Source: Streptomyces sp. NBC_01288 (lineage in GTDB: Bacteria; Actinomycetota; Actinomycetes; Streptomycetales; Streptomycetaceae). From it: a DNA stretch of 64,000 bases. The stretch is from positions 8,307,001 through 8,371,000 of the forward strand of contig NZ_CP108427.1 of the NCBI RefSeq assembly GCF_035982055.1, read 5' to 3'. The position numbers were made by a program, and so were the translations under genes. The notes under the pieces were generated by a model that saw only the letters and a program-made list of their open reading frames with translations, did no database searches and was not told the DNA's origin. Position 1 is the stretch's first letter; every line of letters starts with the position of its first letter. Of the stretch, positions 54,903-62,920 are shown in pieces.

Positions 54903-55148
54903 ATGAGCGAAGCATCGGGCAAACCGCAGAACACGGCCGCCTTCTACGGCCAGGCAGTCGCCTCCTTCTCCGTCGCCATCGCGGCGACCGCCATCGGCAT
55001 CTTCAAGCTGCACGCCGACGCCTGGGTACGGGCCTTCCTCGCGATCGCCGTCCTGTACCTGGTCACCTCCTCCTTCACCCTCGCCAAGGTGATCCGGGAC
55101 CGGCAGGACGCGGCGCGTACCCCCTACAACCCCTTCGAAAAGCTCTGA
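54903..55148 (+). CDS. YiaA/YiaB two-helix membrane protein
   Basis: An 81-residue inner membrane protein with two helices (FYGQAVASFSVAIAATAIGIF and WVRAFLAIAVLYLVTSSFTLAKV) and the conserved D-R-Q-D C-terminal segment of the YiaAB domain. Function unknown. The ATG at 54903 lies 60 bp after the acyl-CoA dehydrogenase stop, so co-transcription is possible. Confidence 0.85.
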   Translation: MSEASGKPQNTAAFYGQAVASFSVAIAATAIGIFKLHADAWVRAFLAIAVLYLVTSSFTLAKVIRDRQDAARTPYNPFEKL

Positions 55149-55158
55149 GCGGGCAGAC

Positions 55159-55172
55159 TAAGCGCTCGCTCA
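55159..55172. promoter_or_regulatory. TetR operator upstream of the second TetR gene
   Basis: TAAGCGCTCGCTCA, an imperfect dyad with the AGCG/CGCT core, 50 bp before the TetR start. It shares TAAGC-N4-GCT(C/T)A with the dyad beside the MaoC gene (56371-56386). Confidence 0.6.
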
Positions 55173-55221
55173 GGTTCGGCGGTATGGTGGAGCCCTTGTC
55201 ACCGAGAGGGGTTCACGAGCG

Positions 55222-55845
55222 ATGAGTACGGCGGAGGAGACCGGCGCGGGCGACCCGCAGGCCTGGGCAGAGGTCACGCCCGACGCGGCCAGGCGGCTGC
55301 TGATCGCCGCCGTGGAGGCCTTCGCCGAGCGCGGCTACCACGCGACGACCACCCGGGACATCGCGGGCCGCGCCGGGATGAGCCCGGCCGCGCTCTACAT
55401 CCACTACAAGACCAAGGAAGAGCTGCTCCACCGGATCAGCAGGATCGGCCACGAGAAGGCCCTCGACATCCTGCGTACGGCCGCGGGGCGCGAGGGCGGC
55501 GCCGCCGAGCGGCTCGCCGACGCCGTCAGCTCCTTCGTGCGCTGGCACGCGGGCGGCCGTACGACCGCGCGGGTCGTGCAGTACGAATTGGACTCGCTCG
55601 GCCCGGACGCCCGCGCCGAGATCCTCGCGCTGCGCCGCCAGGTCGACGCGGAGGTGCGCGGGATCGTCGAGGACGGGGTGGCGGACGGCTCCTTCGACGT
55701 GGCGGACGTGAAGGGCACGACCCTCGCGATCCTGTCGCTGTGCATCGACGTGGCCCGCTGGTTCAGCCTCGACGGCCCCCGGACGCCCGACGAGGTCGGC
55801 GCGCTCTACGCCGACCTCGTGCTGCGGATGGTGGGGTCCAAGTAG
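55222..55845 (+). CDS. TetR family regulator, probable controller of MaoC
   Basis: A 207-residue TetR protein; HTH residues about 23-68 (DAARRLLIAAVEAFAERGYHATTTRDIAGRAGMSPAALYIHYKTKEELL), C-terminal helical domain of the type found in fatty acid and CoA-thioester regulators. It is convergent with the MaoC gene (21 bp between stops). Related dyads upstream of itself and of MaoC suggest that it represses both. An acyl-CoA ligand is plausible but inferred. Confidence 0.87.
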   Translation: MSTAEETGAGDPQAWAEVTPDAARRLLIAAVEAFAERGYHATTTRDIAGRAGMSPAALYIHYKTKEELLHRISRIGHEKALDILRTAAGREGGAAERLADAVSSFVRWHAGGRTTARVVQYELDSLGPDARAEILALRRQVDAEVRGIVEDGVADGSFDVADVKGTTLAILSLCIDVARWFSLDGPRTPDEVGALYADLVLRMVGSK

Positions 55846-55866
55846 CAGCCCTGCCAAGGGTGTTGG

Positions 55867-56328
55867 TCAGAGGTAGTAGCGGGACACCGACTCGGCCACG
55901 CACACCGGCTTGTCGCCGCCCTCGCGCTCCACGGTGAACGCGACGGTCACCTGGACGCCGCCCGGTACGTCGTCGACGCCGGTGATCTTCGCGGTGGCGC
56001 GCAGCCGGGAGTCGACCGGGACCGGGGCGGGGAAACGGACCTTGTTCGTCCCGTAGTTGACGCCCATCTTCACGCCCTCGACCTTGATCAGCTGCGGTCC
56101 GAAGAGCGGGAGCAGCGACAGGGTGAGGTAGCCGTGCGCGATGGTCGTCTTGAAGGGGCCTGCCGCCGCCTTCTCCGGGTCGATGTGGATCCACTGGTGG
56201 TCGCCCGTCGCGTCCGCGAAGAGATCGATCCGCTTCTGGTCGATCTCCAGCCAGTCGGTGTGCCCCAACTGCTCACCGACCGCCGCCCGCAGGTCGTCGA
56301 CGGAGGTGAAGATCCTCGGCTCTGCCAT
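55867..56328 (-). CDS. MaoC family (R)-specific enoyl-CoA hydratase-like dehydratase
   Basis: A 153-residue hot-dog fold protein. The hydratase 2 motif is FADATGDHQWIHIDPEKAAAGPF (about 48-70) with the catalytic Asp and His. The conserved TIAHGYLTLSLLP follows. It hydrates or dehydrates (R)-3-hydroxyacyl-CoA and fits next to the acyl-CoA dehydrogenase and fatty-acid-type TetR genes. The promoter region has a strong dyad for the neighbouring TetR protein. Confidence 0.92.
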   Translation of the reverse strand: MAEPRIFTSVDDLRAAVGEQLGHTDWLEIDQKRIDLFADATGDHQWIHIDPEKAAAGPFKTTIAHGYLTLSLLPLFGPQLIKVEGVKMGVNYGTNKVRFPAPVPVDSRLRATAKITGVDDVPGGVQVTVAFTVEREGGDKPVCVAESVSRYYL

Positions 56329-56370
56329 GTCCTGTCCCGGCCTCTCACGTCATCCAGCGTCATCACATAC

Positions 56371-56386
56371 CTAAGCAACTGCTTAG
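56371..56386. promoter_or_regulatory. Perfect TetR-type dyad before MaoC
   Basis: CTAAGCA-AC-TGCTTAG, a perfect 16-bp palindrome 43 bp before the MaoC start. It lies between MaoC and the divergent soxR. Confidence 0.7.
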
Positions 56387-56451
56387 CATGGTCGGATGCG
56401 GGGCCGCTGTCAACGGACCGCGGGTGTGACGCGATGGGTAGGCTCTGACAG

Positions 56452-56961
56452 GTGCCTCAGATCCCCGAGAAGATCCACGAGCTGACCGTCGGCCAACTCT
56501 CCGCACGCAGCGGAGCCGCCGTCTCCGCCCTGCACTTCTACGAGGCCAAGGGCCTGATCAGCAGCAGCCGCACCACGGGCAACCAGCGCCGGTACACCCG
56601 TGACACCCTGCGCCGGGTCGCCTTTGTGCGGGCCGCCCAGCGCGTCGGCATCCCGCTGGCCACCATCCGCGAGGCGCTCGCCGAACTCCCCGAGGAGCGC
56701 ACCCCGACCCGCGAGGACTGGGCCCGGCTCTCCGAGGCCTGGCGCTCCGAACTCGACGAGCGCATCAAGCAGCTCAACCGCCTCCGCGACCACCTCACCG
56801 ACTGCATCGGCTGCGGCTGTCTCTCCCTGTCGGCCTGTGTCCTGTCCAACCCGGACGACGTGGTCGGCGAACGGGGCGCGGGTTCACGCCTGATGACGGA
56901 ACCGGGGGAACGCGGACCTCGGGGCAGGCGGACGGACACCGGCCCCGAGGCGCGCGACTGA
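56452..56961 (+). CDS. soxR: Redox-sensing MerR regulator SoxR
   Basis: A 169-residue MerR-family sensor. The N-terminal winged helix (LTVGQLSARSGAAVSALHFYEAKGLI...) is followed by a dimerisation helix. A [2Fe-2S] cluster is bound by Cys118, Cys121, Cys123 and Cys129 (CIGCGCLSLSAC), the SoxR signature. In Streptomyces SoxR responds to redox-active secreted pigments and activates a small regulon. The C-terminal 40 residues form an extra Arg/Gly/Glu-rich tail. No canonical SoxR box was recognised by eye in the flanking region, so its targets are probably elsewhere. GTG start at 56452. Confidence 0.93.
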   Translation: MPQIPEKIHELTVGQLSARSGAAVSALHFYEAKGLISSSRTTGNQRRYTRDTLRRVAFVRAAQRVGIPLATIREALAELPEERTPTREDWARLSEAWRSELDERIKQLNRLRDHLTDCIGCGCLSLSACVLSNPDDVVGERGAGSRLMTEPGERGPRGRRTDTGPEARD

Positions 56962-56979
56962 GGGCGACGCGGTGGGGCG

Positions 56980-58065
56980 TCACTCGTACTCGGTGCCGCC
57001 CTTCCGCGTCAGATACGCCGGGCTGACGGCTTTCGCGATCGCCCGACCACCGGTCACCGCGCTGTACCGCTCCGCCGCCGGACGGATCACGACCCCCTCC
57101 CGCAGATGCATCCCCCGCCCGGACACGGTCTCCCGCCCGCTCGCGACCTCCAGCACCCGCTCGATGTCGTACGGCCCCTCGTACAGCCGGGGCACCAACG
57201 GCAGCTCGCCGCCCAGCAGTTCGGCCGCGTCCAGCCAGCGCACCGCCCCGTCGATCTCGGCGGACACGTCGAACACGGCGTACCCGAGCGTCTCGCGCCG
57301 CCCGTCGGCGCCGTACGTCAGGTCCTGCACACCCGCGCCGTACACCTCGCCGAAGATCCCGACCCGGCGCGCGCCCAGTCGCTCGGCGAGTCGGGCGGCG
57401 GCCTCGGGGACGCCGTGGCCGCGGACGGCCCGCCAGTACAGATTGCGCGGATCCTCTTTCAGGGCAAGGGACTTGGCGCCGAAGCCTTTGGAGGAGACCT
57501 GTACGCGACCGCCCTCCTCCCCGTCCTCGCCCTCGGCGAAGTAGGTCAACAGGCAGGCGGAGCCGTGCAGTTTCTCGGTCAGGACCACAGCCTCGCCCGG
57601 TTCGAATATCCCGGGAAACCGCTGGATGTTCTCGATGTCGACCCAGGGCAGCAGATCCGGCGCGTGCTCGACATCACCGTCCATCGTGGGCGGGATCGGC
57701 GGCACCCACTTGACGATGCCGAGCCGCTCCGCGAAGTCGGTACCGTCCAGGGCGGCTTGAGCCAGATCGACGTCGGCAAGGGCCTTGGGCCGGCACACGA
57801 TTCCCTGCGACAGCTCCCCGCGCAGCCGCACCGCCCTGACCCGGTCCGCGTCGCTTCCCGCGAGGCGCCCGGTGAGCCCCAACTCCTCGATGAGCCCGGC
57901 CGGAAGCACGGACTGCTCGGGGATGTAGACGGCGGTCTCACCGGTGCGGTACTCGCCCTTGGCGACAACGGCTCGATACAGGCCGACCTGGGCCAGTTCG
58001 AGGGCGTCGGCGTTCGGGTGTTCATGGACGGTCAGCACTTCGGCGGTGACGCGCAGCGTCGACAT
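56980..58065 (-). CDS. ATP-dependent RNA ligase, Rnl5/DraRnl type
   Basis: A 361-residue nucleotidyltransferase. The N-terminal OB-like module (about 1-130, with VTAEVLTVHEHPNADALELAQV) is characteristic of the Deinococcus-type RNA ligase DraRnl (Rnl5). The ligase core has motif I TEKLHGSA with the adenylated Lys165, motif III IFGEVYGAG, motif IV EGVVIRP and motif V KAVSPAYL. DraRnl is known to seal 3'-OH/5'-PO4 ends in RNA with a preference for RNA at the nick 3' side. No repair or toxin gene adjoins it. Start ATG at 58065. Confidence 0.88.
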   Translation of the reverse strand: MSTLRVTAEVLTVHEHPNADALELAQVGLYRAVVAKGEYRTGETAVYIPEQSVLPAGLIEELGLTGRLAGSDADRVRAVRLRGELSQGIVCRPKALADVDLAQAALDGTDFAERLGIVKWVPPIPPTMDGDVEHAPDLLPWVDIENIQRFPGIFEPGEAVVLTEKLHGSACLLTYFAEGEDGEEGGRVQVSSKGFGAKSLALKEDPRNLYWRAVRGHGVPEAAARLAERLGARRVGIFGEVYGAGVQDLTYGADGRRETLGYAVFDVSAEIDGAVRWLDAAELLGGELPLVPRLYEGPYDIERVLEVASGRETVSGRGMHLREGVVIRPAAERYSAVTGGRAIAKAVSPAYLTRKGGTEYE

Positions 58066-58165
58066 CGGGACTCCTCGGGTTCCTCAGTTGGGTTTCATCG
58101 CCCTCAACTGTCCTGATCGGAAAGAGGTGGAGCGACCGATTATGCGGCTGCTAGCTTCGGGATCC

Positions 58166-58903
58166 ATGCCCCTGTCGCCAGCGCTCACCGTCGCCCTCTC
58201 GGACATCGACACGGTCTTCAACGGCTTCGCGAGTCCGGGGGAGACCGGCTGTGGTCACTGCCACGGGCCCGAGGAGACCGCGTATCTGCGCACGCCGTAC
58301 ACCCGCGTGCCGCTGGACGTGGTGCAGTACTACCTCTTCGAGGTGCCCGATCACTTCGACGACCACCCGGCTGCGATGCGACGCCTGCTGCCGCAGGCCG
58401 CACGGGCGATGGCGGAGGGCACCCTGGGAACGGTCGGCTACGGCGCCCATGGGCTGAGCCGGGTGGACTGGCGTTCCTGGCCGGCCGAGCAGGCCACCGC
58501 GATCGAGGCCTTCCTGCACGCCTGGTGGCAGGACACCCTCACCCTGCCCGAGCCGCCCTACGGCATCGACGACACCTTTGAGACCTGCGCCACGATCGCT
58601 CGAACCGTGACCCTCTTCCTGGACGGATGGGTCCAGGGTCCGATCGCCGACACGCACCTCGCCGCCTGCACCGACACCTGGCTCGACGACCTGCTGTCCG
58701 ACGCCTCTCCGTTCAACTGGTGGTACGACGACAGCAAGGACACCGGCGTGGCAGACCTGCGCGCGTGGCTGGTCGGTCCCGGCGCCGCACGCCTCCGCAC
58801 CCACGGCCATCCCGACCTCGCCACCCGCGCCGAACTCCTCGCCCTGCCCTACGACGAGCGCTGGGCCCACCCGTACTGGACCAACCCCTCCGCCACCAAC
58901 TGA
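58166..58903 (+). CDS. Uncharacterised protein with CxxC motif
   Basis: A 245-residue protein without a recognised family. Early it has GETGCGHCHGPEET, a CGHCHG pair that could bind zinc or another metal. Later regions are Trp/Asp-rich (WPAEQATAIEAFLHAWWQDTL, FNWWYDDSKDTGVADLRAWLV). There is no signal or membrane segment. Start chosen at ATG 58166 rather than ATG 58142 because the extra residues (MRLLASGS) are not domain-like. It overlaps the end of the convergent BKACE gene by 55 bp. Actinobacteria carry similar proteins of unknown role. Confidence 0.68.
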   Translation: MPLSPALTVALSDIDTVFNGFASPGETGCGHCHGPEETAYLRTPYTRVPLDVVQYYLFEVPDHFDDHPAAMRRLLPQAARAMAEGTLGTVGYGAHGLSRVDWRSWPAEQATAIEAFLHAWWQDTLTLPEPPYGIDDTFETCATIARTVTLFLDGWVQGPIADTHLAACTDTWLDDLLSDASPFNWWYDDSKDTGVADLRAWLVGPGAARLRTHGHPDLATRAELLALPYDERWAHPYWTNPSATN

Positions 58904-59577
58904 GCGTTGGACAAGGCCCGTTCACCGTCCGGCAGGAGCAACGTGTCCTCCAGGCCGATGCGGGTCGCCAGCCCCAGCCGCCCCGCGAGCCGGAGCACCG
59001 GCCAGGCGCCGCCGTCCTCGCCGTGGAGCAGTACAGGGCGCCCGTGGGCGTTGCCGAGATCGGAGAGCAGCGCCCGCGCCGACGCCTCCGCCGTGTCCGC
59101 ATCCGGGTCCGTCACCTCCGCCAGGACCCGCAGCACCCTGGCGCGGAGCGGTGACACGGCGAACCGGGCGGCGCCCTCCGTGCCCGACCAGATGCCCGCC
59201 TCCACGCCGACACCCCGGTCGAGCAACGCCGTCGCGACCTCCTCCGCACCCGGCTCGTGCCAGTTGACCGAGGCGTGGTCGGGCAGGATCGTCCAGCCGC
59301 GCACCCGCTCGACCCGTGCCGCCGGGTCCGGTTCCGCCCAGGCACCCGTGGTCACGCCGACCGGCACGGGCACCCGCGTCCGTATCGCGTCCAGCGTCAC
59401 CGCGAGGACGCGCGGTGACAACGTGTCGTGTCCGCAAGGGGACTTGGGATGAAGGTGGATGTCCGTGGCCCCCGCCGCGACCGCCTCCACCGCGGAGTCG
59501 GCCAACGCCCCGGGCGAGACCGGCACCATCCAGCCGTCGGCGGCCTCACGGGCCCCGTTGAGACAGACCTGCACCAT
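58849..59577 (-). CDS. Beta-keto acid cleavage enzyme (BKACE, DUF849)
   Basis: A 242-residue TIM-barrel enzyme that condenses a beta-keto acid with acetyl-CoA to an acetoacetate-type product and a CoA ester. The zinc ligands are His41 and His43 (DIHLHPKSP), with a catalytic Glu/Asp set in later strands (SVNWHEPGAEE, IGLEDTL). It is somewhat shorter than the usual 270-310 residues, the C-terminal part being trimmed. The 3' end overlaps the convergent uncharacterised gene by 55 bp. Confidence 0.83.
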   Translation of the reverse strand: MVQVCLNGAREAADGWMVPVSPGALADSAVEAVAAGATDIHLHPKSPCGHDTLSPRVLAVTLDAIRTRVPVPVGVTTGAWAEPDPAARVERVRGWTILPDHASVNWHEPGAEEVATALLDRGVGVEAGIWSGTEGAARFAVSPLRARVLRVLAEVTDPDADTAEASARALLSDLGNAHGRPVLLHGEDGGAWPVLRLAGRLGLATRIGLEDTLLLPDGERALSNAQLVAEGLVQYGWAQRSS

Positions 59578-59627
59578 GCCTCGATGGTGTCACCCGCCAC
59601 TGACAACCGCCCCTGATCCCAGCCCCC

Positions 59628-60896
59628 TCATCCCCACACCCACCTGATCCCCACCCGGCAGGGCCCCGCCCCCAACGCCACCGCGTGCACCGACCCCGAC
59701 GCGTCCACCCGGAGCCGTTGTTCGCGGGGGCGCCCGGCACGGGGACGGGGATCGAGGCCGTTCGTGCGGAAGGAGTAACACGTGCGCGGCAGGCACTCCT
59801 TCGCGAAACGGACCTCCAGGAGGTGTTCGCGCATCGGGACGTGGATCGTGGTCTCGGCGCGCTGGGAGTAGGGGTGGGGGTCCCGGTGCTCGACCGTGTA
59901 GTCGACGATCACGGTCTCGCCGCGCGCCAGGCGTCTGTCGAAGAGCAACTCCGCCGCCACCAGGCCCTCTTCGGGGAGTTCGAGAACCGTGCCGAGCCGC
60001 GCCGGTACGGCCACGCGGAAGTACGGCAACGGGCCGGGGGCGTCCAGGCGGTACAGGGCGATCCAGCGGTCCGCGCCGTCCGCCTCGGCGCGCAGCAGGC
60101 GCCGGCTGGTCATCGACCGGACGCGGCGGTCGGCGTCCACGTCCACCCGGTTGTGGCAGCTGAGCCGGGTCAGGCTGTCGTCCCAGCGGGTGTCCAGCGT
60201 GGCGAGGGCGGCGGTGAGGTCGTGGTGGTCCGACCAGGCCCGGGCGAGGTCGGGGTGGTCGCCGTCCGGCGGCAGCCAGCGGCCGCGGGGCCGGGGCGGG
60301 CCCAGCAGGCCGGCCAGCGCTCCGGGCGGCAGCCGTAGGACATCTTCCAGTACGGCGAGTGCCGCCAACGACCGTTGCCGTTCCGGCTGGTAGCGGCCGG
60401 ACTGCCAGGAGCTGAGCGTGGCCGACGCCACCGGGGTGCCGCGGCGCAGCAGCCGGTCCTGGATCCGGTCCAGACTGAGACCGCTGGCCGCGATGGCCGC
60501 CCGCAACGCCTCGTGGAACGGCATCGCCCCGGTGCCGGACGCCGGTTCGTCCGGTCTGGACGCTGCGTTCTCCGGTCTGGGCGCCATATTCTCCGGCCGG
60601 GACGCCGTGCTCTCCGCTCTGGACGGTGCGCTCTCGGGTCCGGAGGGCGCGAGCCCCGGTCTGGGATGCGGTGCGCCCTCCGGTCTGGAGCGCGCGTATC
60701 CCGGTCTGGAAGGCGGCGTGCTCTCCGGTCTGGGCGCCATATTCTCCGGCCCGGACGCCGCGTTCTCCGCTCCGGACGGTGCGAGCCCCGGTCCGGGATG
60801 CGGCGCGTACTCCGGTCCGGAGGGCGCGAGCCCCGGTCTGGAAGGCGGCCCGTACTCCGGGCTGAGTGGCGGCACGTACCCCGGTCTGGAAGTCAC
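59628..60896 (-). CDS. HTH protein with 7-residue repeat N-terminal tail
   Basis: A 422-residue protein. Residues 1-118 are a Pro/Ser/Glu repeat region built of 7- or 8-residue units (ENMAPRPE, APSGPES and variants). Residues about 125-185 form an XRE-like helix-turn-helix (PFHEALRAAIAASGLSLDRIQDRLLRRGTPVASATLSSWQSG). The C-terminal 200 residues form a beta-rich domain of unknown type with several His/Cys. The GTG at 60896 has GGAG five bases upstream, which supports translation of the repeats. It is probably a DNA-binding regulator of unknown target. Confidence 0.72.
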   Translation of the reverse strand: MTSRPGYVPPLSPEYGPPSRPGLAPSGPEYAPHPGPGLAPSGAENAASGPENMAPRPESTPPSRPGYARSRPEGAPHPRPGLAPSGPESAPSRAESTASRPENMAPRPENAASRPDEPASGTGAMPFHEALRAAIAASGLSLDRIQDRLLRRGTPVASATLSSWQSGRYQPERQRSLAALAVLEDVLRLPPGALAGLLGPPRPRGRWLPPDGDHPDLARAWSDHHDLTAALATLDTRWDDSLTRLSCHNRVDVDADRRVRSMTSRRLLRAEADGADRWIALYRLDAPGPLPYFRVAVPARLGTVLELPEEGLVAAELLFDRRLARGETVIVDYTVEHRDPHPYSQRAETTIHVPMREHLLEVRFAKECLPRTCYSFRTNGLDPRPRAGRPREQRLRVDASGSVHAVALGAGPCRVGIRWVWG

Positions 60897-60903
60897 GTAC
60901 TCC
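60550..60903. repeat. 21/24-bp in-frame repeat array in the HTH gene
   Basis: About 16 units, mostly 21 bp with some of 24 bp, keep the reading frame. Consensus on the plus strand: TCCGGTCTGGACGCC plus six variable bases. A run of units recurs nearly identically (about 60571-60591 and 60733-60753), pointing to recent unit duplication. All length changes are multiples of three, consistent with selection on the encoded protein. Confidence 0.85.
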
Positions 60904-61027
60904 AGCTCAAGTCAGGGGCCTCGCGGGGCGGAAGGGCGTTGGCCTGAAGTTTGGTCAGTCTTGCCCGGCGATGGATCAACTTTGAACGAACCTGTCAGAT
61001 TTCCCGGGTGTTGCGCCGCCAATTCCC

Positions 61028-61105
61028 GCAAGACTGAAGGAACTTGTCCGTCTTGCCATGCCCATGCAGCCTCGCGGAAGCTGCTGTGCACTGCCGTCAC
61101 GGCAG
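61028..61105. promoter_or_regulatory. Inverted repeats before the G1 peptidase
   Basis: GCAAGAC (61028-61034) and GTCTTGC (61050-61056) form a perfect dyad with a 15-bp spacer. CTGCCGT-C-ACGGCAG (61091-61105) is a perfect 15-bp palindrome 28 bp before the ATG. One or both may regulate expression of the protease. Confidence 0.5.
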
Positions 61106-61133
61106 CCCCCCACCCCTCGAATGACGGAGAGTC

Positions 61134-61940
61134 ATGTCCGCGAGATCTTCCGCCGGGTTCGTTCTCGTCACCGCCGCCGCCCTCACCGCCGCCCTCGCGA
61201 CGCCCGCGCTCGCGGCCGCCCCGGGCGCCGCCGCGCACACCCCGGCCCAGCTCACCCAGGCCATAGCGAGCCACGAGAGTCACACACTGCACGGGCTCGC
61301 GAAGCCCGGCAAGGTCAACGCCACCGTCTCGTCCACCAACTGGTCCGGCTACGCCGCCACCGGCTCGACCGGCGCGTACACCTCGGTCACCTCGTCCTGG
61401 ACCCAGCCGAGCGTCAGCTGCTCCTCGGCCACCACGTACTCCTCCTTCTGGGTCGGCCTCGACGGGTACAGCAACTCCGCGCTGGAGCAGACCGGTACGG
61501 AAGCCGACTGCATCGGCGGCAAGGCGACCTACGGCGCCTGGTGGGAGGTGCTGCCCGCCTCCGAGAGCGCGTACTCCGGCGTCACCGTCAAGGGTGGCGA
61601 CAAGTTCACCGCGACCGTGACCTACACCGGCTCCACCTTCACCATGACCCTCGCCGACTCCACCGAGGGCTGGACGAAGACGACCACGCACGCCGGCTCG
61701 TCCGGCTTCAAGAACGCCTCCGCCGAGGTCGTCGCCGAGGCCCCCGAGGTCGGCGGCTCGGTCGCGAGCCTCGCCAACTTCGGCACCGTGAACTTCACCG
61801 GCGCCAAGGCCGACGGCAGCAACCTGGACACCTACTCGCCGAACGAGATCGTCATGACGAAGAGCAGCAGCTCGACCGTACGGGCCCAGCCGGGCTCCAT
61901 CTCCGGCGGCAGCTTCTCCGACGTCTGGAAGGCCAACTGA
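61134..61940 (+). CDS. Secreted G1 family glutamic endopeptidase
   Basis: A 268-residue secreted protease of the eqolisin/G1 family, an acid peptidase class found in fungi and actinomycetes. The signal peptide is about 1-28, with a propeptide-like stretch to about 60. The beta-sandwich catalytic domain has the catalytic pair Gln119 (SNSALEQTGTEAD) and Glu202 (AEVVAEAPEV). Trp residues in NWSGYAA and GAWWEVLP are typical. The ATG at 61134 has GGAGAG upstream. It is a single gene with its own terminator. Confidence 0.9.
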   Translation: MSARSSAGFVLVTAAALTAALATPALAAAPGAAAHTPAQLTQAIASHESHTLHGLAKPGKVNATVSSTNWSGYAATGSTGAYTSVTSSWTQPSVSCSSATTYSSFWVGLDGYSNSALEQTGTEADCIGGKATYGAWWEVLPASESAYSGVTVKGGDKFTATVTYTGSTFTMTLADSTEGWTKTTTHAGSSGFKNASAEVVAEAPEVGGSVASLANFGTVNFTGAKADGSNLDTYSPNEIVMTKSSSSTVRAQPGSISGGSFSDVWKAN

Positions 61941-61972
61941 CGCCTGCGGCACACCTGTCGCGCATCGTTTCG

Positions 61973-62002
61973 GGGCTGTCGACGGAACGCCGTCGGCAGC
62001 CC
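61973..62002 (+). terminator. Terminator of the G1 peptidase gene
   Basis: GGGCTGTCGACGG (61973-61985) pairs with CCGTCGGCAGCCC (61990-62002) with one mismatch around a 4-nt loop, 33 bp after the stop. Confidence 0.78.
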
Positions 62003-62095
62003 TGGCCGTTGCACCGGCAAGCGCAAACCGGCCGGGTCAAAAGGGGGTGCGGCATCCCCGGCGCACCCCTGGCGCCCTTCTTCGGTTCGCCCGGT

Positions 62096-62698
62096 TCAGG
62101 CCGACATGAGCAGCCGTCCCCGCCTGGCGTACGCCAGGGCCTCGGGCGTGAGCACCGGACGCGGTACGACGATGCCGCAGTCCGTGCAGACCGGGCCCGA
62201 GGAGGGTTCGTGGGCCAGGTCGTACTTCCACAGGAGGCGTTCCCCGGCGCACACCGGGCACACGGAACCCGGTTCGCGCTCCAGGGCGGCGATCAGCCGT
62301 CGCAGCACCTCGGCCAGTGGTTCATGGGGGTGGAGTCGCGGGTCGTCGCACCAGGCGACACCGAAGCCGCCCCAGGTCAGCCGGTGCCAGTCGTCCACGG
62401 TGCCCGGGCGGCGGAGCCCGTCGTGCTTCTCCTTCTTGCGGCGTTCGGCGAACCCGACCTCATAGGCGAGCCAGACCTTGCGCGCTTCCTCCAGCTCGTC
62501 CAGTGCGGCCACGAGCCGCGCCGGGTCGGGGGAGCGGTCCTCGGGTCCGAACCCGGCCCGGGAGCTCAAGTGGTCCCAGGTCGCCCTGTGCCCATAAGGG
62601 GCGAACCGCTCAAGGCACTTGCGCAGCGAGTAGCGCCGTAGCGCCAGATCGCACCGAGGGTCTCGCACCTGTCTCGCCAGACTCCGGAAACCGGCCAT
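62096..62698 (-). CDS. Uncharacterised protein with C-terminal zinc ribbon
   Basis: A 200-residue cytosolic protein. The basic N-terminal half (RSLARQVRDPRCDLALRRYSLRKCLERFAPYGH) and a helical middle lead to a zinc-ribbon-like pair CPVC (about 145) and CTDC (about 170). No family is recognised. The ribbon suggests nucleic acid or protein contact, but function is unknown. ATG at 62698. Confidence 0.68.
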   Translation of the reverse strand: MAGFRSLARQVRDPRCDLALRRYSLRKCLERFAPYGHRATWDHLSSRAGFGPEDRSPDPARLVAALDELEEARKVWLAYEVGFAERRKKEKHDGLRRPGTVDDWHRLTWGGFGVAWCDDPRLHPHEPLAEVLRRLIAALEREPGSVCPVCAGERLLWKYDLAHEPSSGPVCTDCGIVVPRPVLTPEALAYARRGRLLMSA

Positions 62699-62920
62699 CG
62701 CCCTGCACCTCCGTCACACCTGCACCTGTACTTCGGTCACCTCGGCGTCGTCGAACGGACGTCGCCGAATAGACGTATCGACAAGCGATTTGGCTCCATC
62801 CGATTTCCGATGGCCTCCATAAGCCACTTGCCCGGATCCAAAACTTGACGCATGTTCATCTTCAATCTCGGGGATACCGGCGGTAACGTCCCGCACCACC
62901 CACGGTCGGTAGGAGCTGCG

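Noticed and set aside
56387..56451. SoxR box before soxR
   Set aside because: No match to the known Streptomyces CCTCAAG-N4-CTTGAGG type site was found by eye.
60550..60903. CRISPR or promoter-repeat array
   Set aside because: The units are contiguous and coding, with all length changes in multiples of three.
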